Shown one piece after another: positions 4,669 through 8,166 of a DNA stretch of 8,166 nt. Positions within the stretch are counted from its first letter, which is position 1. Each line of letters begins with the position of its first letter. The notes under the pieces were generated by a model that was not told the DNA's origin, ran no database searches, and worked only from the letters and a program-made list of their open reading frames with translations. Position numbers and translations under genes: made by a program. The stretch is from NCBI RefSeq assembly GCF_021107415.1, contig NZ_JAIOSW010000017.1, positions 1 to 8,166 on the forward strand. Reading direction: 5' to 3'. The DNA comes from Desulfobacula sp. GTDB taxonomy: Bacteria > Desulfobacterota > Desulfobacteria > Desulfobacterales > Desulfobacteraceae.

Positions 4669-5442
4669 ATGAAAGTAACGGTTTGTGAATTACCCAATAG
4701 CTGGACAGAGTCTGACACCTACTGGAACCGCTTGATTCATCATCTTGAACAAGAACAATCAGACTTACTGCTGTTACCTGAAATGCCATTTTTCCAATGG
4801 GTCACGCGATCCAATGTTGTTAATTCAAATCTTTGGGAACAAGCTGTAAAAGCTCATGATGTATGGATTAACAGACTTAATCAATTACCGGTTGAATTAA
4901 TCATTGCATCAAGACCTGCCATAAAAAATAATCAATATCTAAATAAAGGATTTGTTTTTAGTCGTGATAAGGGAATTATTTTTGTTCATGACAAATACTA
5001 TCTTCCGGATGAACCAGGGTATTATGAAGCCTCCTGGTATGAAAGGGGAGAAGAAAATTTTGATGTTATTCATATTAATGGTATCAAAATAGGGTTTCTA
5101 ATTTGCACTGAAATCTGGTTTACAGCAAGAGCAAGGCAGTATTTAAAACAGGATGTTGATATTATAGTCTGTCCCAGAGCAACGCCTGAATCAAAAGTTG
5201 ATATCTGGGTAACTGGAGGAAAAGCTACTGCTATTGTCTCCGGCGCCTTCTGTTTATCATCAAATTATAATGGTCCAAACACTCAAAAAGAAAATTTTGG
5301 TGGGAGCGGCTGGATTATTGAACCTGAACGGGGAGATGTCCTTGGAACAACTTCATTAAATCAGGAATTTTTGACTCTTAACATTGATATCAACGATGCA
5401 AAAAAAGCTAAAGCAACATATCCCCGTTATGTAAAAGAATAA
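4669..5442 (+). CDS. Carbon-nitrogen hydrolase (nitrilase superfamily)
   Basis: A 257-residue protein with the full nitrilase-superfamily catalytic triad: Glu38 in LLLLPEMPF, Lys109 in HDKYYLP and Cys146 in LICTEIWF, plus the KGFVFSRDKG strand and a C-terminal GSGWIIEPERGDVL segment. Such enzymes hydrolyse non-peptide C-N bonds in nitriles, amides or carbamoyl compounds; the substrate cannot be told from sequence. The frame is open up to 4618, inside the flavin reductase gene, but I prefer the ATG at 4669: it has a GGAG 7 nt upstream, and the homologous strand (MKVTVCELP) begins there. It lies 22 nt after the flavin reductase gene and 19 nt before the SprT-like fragment. No signal peptide; probably cytoplasmic. 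Confidence 0.92.
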   Translation: MKVTVCELPNSWTESDTYWNRLIHHLEQEQSDLLLLPEMPFFQWVTRSNVVNSNLWEQAVKAHDVWINRLNQLPVELIIASRPAIKNNQYLNKGFVFSRDKGIIFVHDKYYLPDEPGYYEASWYERGEENFDVIHINGIKIGFLICTEIWFTARARQYLKQDVDIIVCPRATPESKVDIWVTGGKATAIVSGAFCLSSNYNGPNTQKENFGGSGWIIEPERGDVLGTTSLNQEFLTLNIDINDAKKAKATYPRYVKE

Positions 5443-5461
5443 CGTACTTTTTATTGATATT

Positions 5462-5776
5462 ATGAAAAACATTGAATTCAAATGGGCGGCGCAGCTTGTT
5501 AAAGAACACAGGGATATTTCATGGAGATATGGAGTAAAGCTCACAACCCCAACAATCAACATATCTTCAGGCAAAAAAACACTTGGTTTATGGAGCGATA
5601 AAAACAAAACGTTCTCGATTTCAAGCTATCTTATAAAAAATGAATTCTGGGATATTGTCTTAGAAGTCCTAATTAATACGCTACGTCGGGGTGGATGTCC
5701 GATGAAGTTTAGCCAAAAAGATTGCCTTCCCTCCTGCCGGCACATCTGGAATTTTTTTATATTAAAAAAGAGTTGA
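5462..5776 (+). pseudogene. C-terminally decayed SprT-like metalloprotease fragment
   Basis: The first 70 codons match the start of SprT-like proteins: FKWAAQLVKEHRDISWRYGV, then PTINISSGKKTLGLW, then KTFSISSYLIKNEFWDIVLE and VL. In the family this VLEVL strand-helix is followed at once by KHE.AHQ, the zinc-binding HExxH motif. Here residue 71 onward (from about 5672) becomes INTLRRGGCPMKFSQ and similar, with no HExxH in this frame. The next frame offers only YAT..WMSDEV before a stop, which may be the battered continuation. The frame ends at 5776. The active site is lost, so this is probably a dead gene, though a short protein could still be made since the start lies 19 nt after the amidohydrolase stop. 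Confidence 0.7.
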
Positions 5777-5842
5777 ATATTGTATATAAATACCAATTAT
5801 TCAAACTGTTCAATAAATTAAAGAGTTAGATAGAATTCAATC

Positions 5843-6826
5843 ATGATAATAGATAAAGCAAAAGAAGTATTAAGAATAGAAGCCGACAGTATTTTGAAAT
5901 TGGCACAGAATATTAACGCCTCTTTTGAGGAGCTTGTTAATACAATATGCAGTTCCACCGGTCGGGTGGTAATTTCGGGAATAGGAAAATCAGGTCTTAT
6001 CGGTAAAAAAATTGTTTCCACCCTCATCAGCACCGGAACAAATTCAATGTTTTTACATCCGGTTGAAGCCGTTCATGGCGATCTTGGGATGGTGAGCAAG
6101 GATGATGTTTTTATAGCTATTTCCAACAGCGGTGAGACAAATGAGCTCAACCAATTGCTTCCTGTGATCAAAGATATTGGATGCAAACTTGCTGGATTTA
6201 CAGGAAAGACCGATTCCACCATGGCAAAATTCTGTGATATTGTCATTGATACAGGGGTTGAAAAAGAAGCCTGTCCCTTTAATATGGCACCGACTTCCAG
6301 CACAACGGCCCAGCTTGCCATGGGCGATGCCCTGGCTGTTGTATTGATCACCATGAAGAAGTTTAAAAAAAGTGATTTTATGAAATCCCATCCCGGCGGC
6401 ATGCTTGGACAACGCCTTTCCTGCAAAGTCGGTGAAATCATGTTTAAAGCATCAACTGCTCCATGGGTATTAACAGGCTCTTCCATGAGTCTTGCCCTGA
6501 AAAAAATGGATAAATTCAGGTTAGGTGCAGTGATTGTTCTGGATAAAGAAGAAAAGCTTAAAGGAATTATCACAGACGGTGATATCCGGCATTGCATGGC
6601 CAAAAATCTTACTGATTTAAACACCCGATCAGTTGACACGGTCATGAGTAAAAATCCACAAACATTAACTGCCCAGTCTTTTTTATATGATGCATTGAAT
6701 CTTATGGAAAAATACCAGATTACAGTGCTCCCCATAGTTGATAAACATAACAGGCTTGACGGACTTTTACATTTACACGATATTCTTGGAAAAGGATCTT
6801 TTCAATTTAATGGAGGGCCTCAATGA
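5843..6826 (+). CDS. kdsD: D-arabinose-5-phosphate isomerase (KpsF/GutQ/KdsD)
   Basis: A 327-residue enzyme, the normal length of the family (E. coli KdsD 328). It interconverts D-ribulose-5-phosphate and D-arabinose-5-phosphate, the first committed step toward Kdo of lipopolysaccharide. A SIS domain covers about residues 30-180 (ISGIGKSGLIGKK, HPVEAVHGDLGM, AISNSGETNE, VEKEACPFNMAPTSSTTAQ, MKSHPGGMLG). The residues equivalent to E. coli Lys59, Glu111, Glu152 and His193 are present as K49, E101, E142 and H183. Two CBS domains follow (about 205-260 and 270-322; GIITDGDIRH and VDKHNRLDGLLHLHDIL). The ribosome binding site is weak. Its stop overlaps the start of the phosphofructokinase gene (ATGA), so the two are translated together. 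The protein looks intact and functional, and its presence implies a Gram-negative outer membrane. Confidence 0.96.
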   Translation: MIIDKAKEVLRIEADSILKLAQNINASFEELVNTICSSTGRVVISGIGKSGLIGKKIVSTLISTGTNSMFLHPVEAVHGDLGMVSKDDVFIAISNSGETNELNQLLPVIKDIGCKLAGFTGKTDSTMAKFCDIVIDTGVEKEACPFNMAPTSSTTAQLAMGDALAVVLITMKKFKKSDFMKSHPGGMLGQRLSCKVGEIMFKASTAPWVLTGSSMSLALKKMDKFRLGAVIVLDKEEKLKGIITDGDIRHCMAKNLTDLNTRSVDTVMSKNPQTLTAQSFLYDALNLMEKYQITVLPIVDKHNRLDGLLHLHDILGKGSFQFNGGPQ

Positions 6827-8142
6827 AAACCAAAGATTTCAGTACTGATATCCCAACCCTTGGTGAAGCAAAAATTATTTCCCCTCTTAAACGTAACACT
6901 AAAGCAGAAGAACCTTTAAGAAGGTTTGTTTCAGATGAAGCAAGGATAATTGTTAATGTTCAAATGGATCATCTGAAAGGCAATTTGAAAAAAATTATCA
7001 GTTTTGATCAGGCAGGTCCAAGAGAAAAAATATACTTTGATCCCAGTAAACTCAAATGCGCCATTGTAACCTGTGGCGGGTTATGCCCCGGATTAAATGA
7101 TATTATCCGGTCCATGGTTTTGGAACTTCACCACATCTATAATGTTAAGACAATTTATGGGATACGCCATGGGCTTCAAGGATTTATACCGGATTTTGAA
7201 CATGATGTGATGGATTTAAATCCTGATACAGTCTCTGGAATCCAGAATACGGGTGGGTCCATGCTAGGCTCCTCAAGGGGAACCCAGGATATCGGTATGA
7301 TTGTTGATTGTCTTGAAAGGATGAATGTTGGTATTTTGTTCCTGGTGGGTGGGGATGGAACATTAATGGCAGCAAAAAAAATAGCAGATAAAATTAAAAA
7401 GCGACATTTAAAAATATCAGTTATCGCCATCCCCAAAACCATTGACAATGATATTTATCTGGTATCCCGATCATTTGGGTTTGATACGGCGGTAGATGTT
7501 GCAACACTTGCCATCAAAGGGGCCCACAATGAAGCCGAAGCATATCCCAATGGAATCGGGTTGATAAAGCTTATGGGAAGGCATTCCGGATTCCTGGCCG
7601 CTACTGCTGCACTGGCACAGCAGGATGCCAATTTTGTTCTCATTCCTGAGGTTGATATTTCCCTGTATGGAAAAACCGGATTTTTACAGGCGCTTGAGGA
7701 TAGAATCATTCATCGAAAGCATGCGGTTATTATTGTGGCTGAAGGTGCGGGTCAAAATCTTTTTGATGATCAGGAAAACCAGTTTGACCCTTCAGGAAAT
7801 GTTGTACTCCGGGATATTGGTCTTTTCCTAAAGGATAAAATTTCACAATGGTTTAAGGCAAAAGATATCCCTGTTTCCTTAAAATATATTGATCCAAGCT
7901 ATATTATCAGAAGTCTTCCTGCCAATGCAAATGACAGTGTATTCTGCGGTTTTCTTGGTCGTGATGCGGTTCACGCAGGAATGGCAGGAAAAACAAAATT
8001 ACTGGTCAGCTTTTGGAACAATCATTACGTTCATGTGCCCATGGATGCCTCTGCAGGAAAAAGAAAAAATATGGACCCCCAGGGAAGGCTCTGGCAGTCA
8101 GTATTGGAAGCAACCGGCCAGGATGCTTTTTTTACCGACTGA
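6823..8142 (+). CDS. pfkA: 6-phosphofructokinase, long PPi-PFK-like ATP type
   Basis: A 439-residue phosphofructokinase with a 75-residue N-terminal extension, unlike the 320-residue E. coli PfkA. Key motifs are TCGGLCPGLND (83-93; phosphate donor binding), GSSRGTQ (149-155), VGGDGTLMA (175-183), PKTIDND (204-210; catalytic Asp208) and LMGRHSGFLA (250-259; fructose-6-phosphate binding). The Gly in GGDGT (instead of GGDD) is the mark of ATP users, while the Lys in PKTIDND is usual in PPi enzymes and in the ATP-dependent plant and trypanosome clade. ATP is therefore the likelier donor, though sequence alone does not prove it. It has a strong GGAGG ribosome binding site 7 nt before the ATG and a 4-nt overlap with kdsD. 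It is complete, ending 24 nt before the window edge. Confidence 0.93.
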   Translation: MKTKDFSTDIPTLGEAKIISPLKRNTKAEEPLRRFVSDEARIIVNVQMDHLKGNLKKIISFDQAGPREKIYFDPSKLKCAIVTCGGLCPGLNDIIRSMVLELHHIYNVKTIYGIRHGLQGFIPDFEHDVMDLNPDTVSGIQNTGGSMLGSSRGTQDIGMIVDCLERMNVGILFLVGGDGTLMAAKKIADKIKKRHLKISVIAIPKTIDNDIYLVSRSFGFDTAVDVATLAIKGAHNEAEAYPNGIGLIKLMGRHSGFLAATAALAQQDANFVLIPEVDISLYGKTGFLQALEDRIIHRKHAVIIVAEGAGQNLFDDQENQFDPSGNVVLRDIGLFLKDKISQWFKAKDIPVSLKYIDPSYIIRSLPANANDSVFCGFLGRDAVHAGMAGKTKLLVSFWNNHYVHVPMDASAGKRKNMDPQGRLWQSVLEATGQDAFFTD

Positions 8143-8166
8143 TTTCAACAAATTTTCCTTTCTTAA

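Noticed and set aside
6073..6735. 220-codon minus-strand open frame
   Set aside because: It lies wholly antisense to kdsD, whose catalytic residues are all present on the plus strand.

Overview
This AT-rich window most likely comes from a Gram-negative deltaproteobacterium of the Desulfobacterota, perhaps a Desulfobacteraceae relative. The pointers are a PEP-CTERM exoprotein with a sigma-54 promoter and a GEMM-I riboswitch, an LPS/Kdo sugar isomerase, and a 6-phosphofructokinase of the long type. The lineage is inferred from gene content and style, not from a marker gene.

Left part (1-1225, all minus strand). A cut-off gene start lies at the edge, followed by a YheU-family (UPF0270) protein, a frameshifted and doubly truncated fragment of a serine beta-lactamase-family protein, and a stand-alone CheY-like receiver. 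Positions 1226-1596 are very AT-rich and hold no gene. A short plus-strand remnant of a MaoC/hotdog enoyl-CoA hydratase follows (about 1597-1758).

Centre (1850-2845, plus strand). This is the most structured part of the window. An AT-rich repeat/palindrome block is followed by a near-consensus -24/-12 sigma-54 promoter. The predicted transcript start falls almost at the first base of a GEMM-I (cyclic dinucleotide) riboswitch. Next come a strong ribosome binding site and a secreted C-type-lectin-like PEP-CTERM protein. A 47-codon basic ORF and a 19-bp terminator stem close the unit. It reads as an envelope or matrix protein controlled by both an RpoN activator and a cyclic dinucleotide.

Middle right (2985-4109). 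A minus-strand trio consists of a 33-aa ORF, a Com-like zinc-ribbon protein and a YwbE-family protein. Divergent from it are a 57-aa stand-alone viroplasmin domain, of the kind normally fused to RNase HI, and an overlapping 56-aa ORF that I do not recognise.

Right part (4173-8142, plus strand). A flavin reductase-like protein, a nitrilase-superfamily amidohydrolase and a SprT-like metalloprotease fragment that has lost its HExxH region are closely spaced. Then kdsD (arabinose-5-phosphate isomerase, SIS plus two CBS domains) overlaps by 4 nt a 439-aa phosphofructokinase with GGDGT and PKTIDND signatures. That pair is healthy and probably co-translated, linking Kdo precursor synthesis with glycolytic sugar phosphate.

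Taken together, the window mixes intact housekeeping and envelope genes with at least three decayed gene fragments and several very small ORFs, as expected of an accessory, rearranged region.
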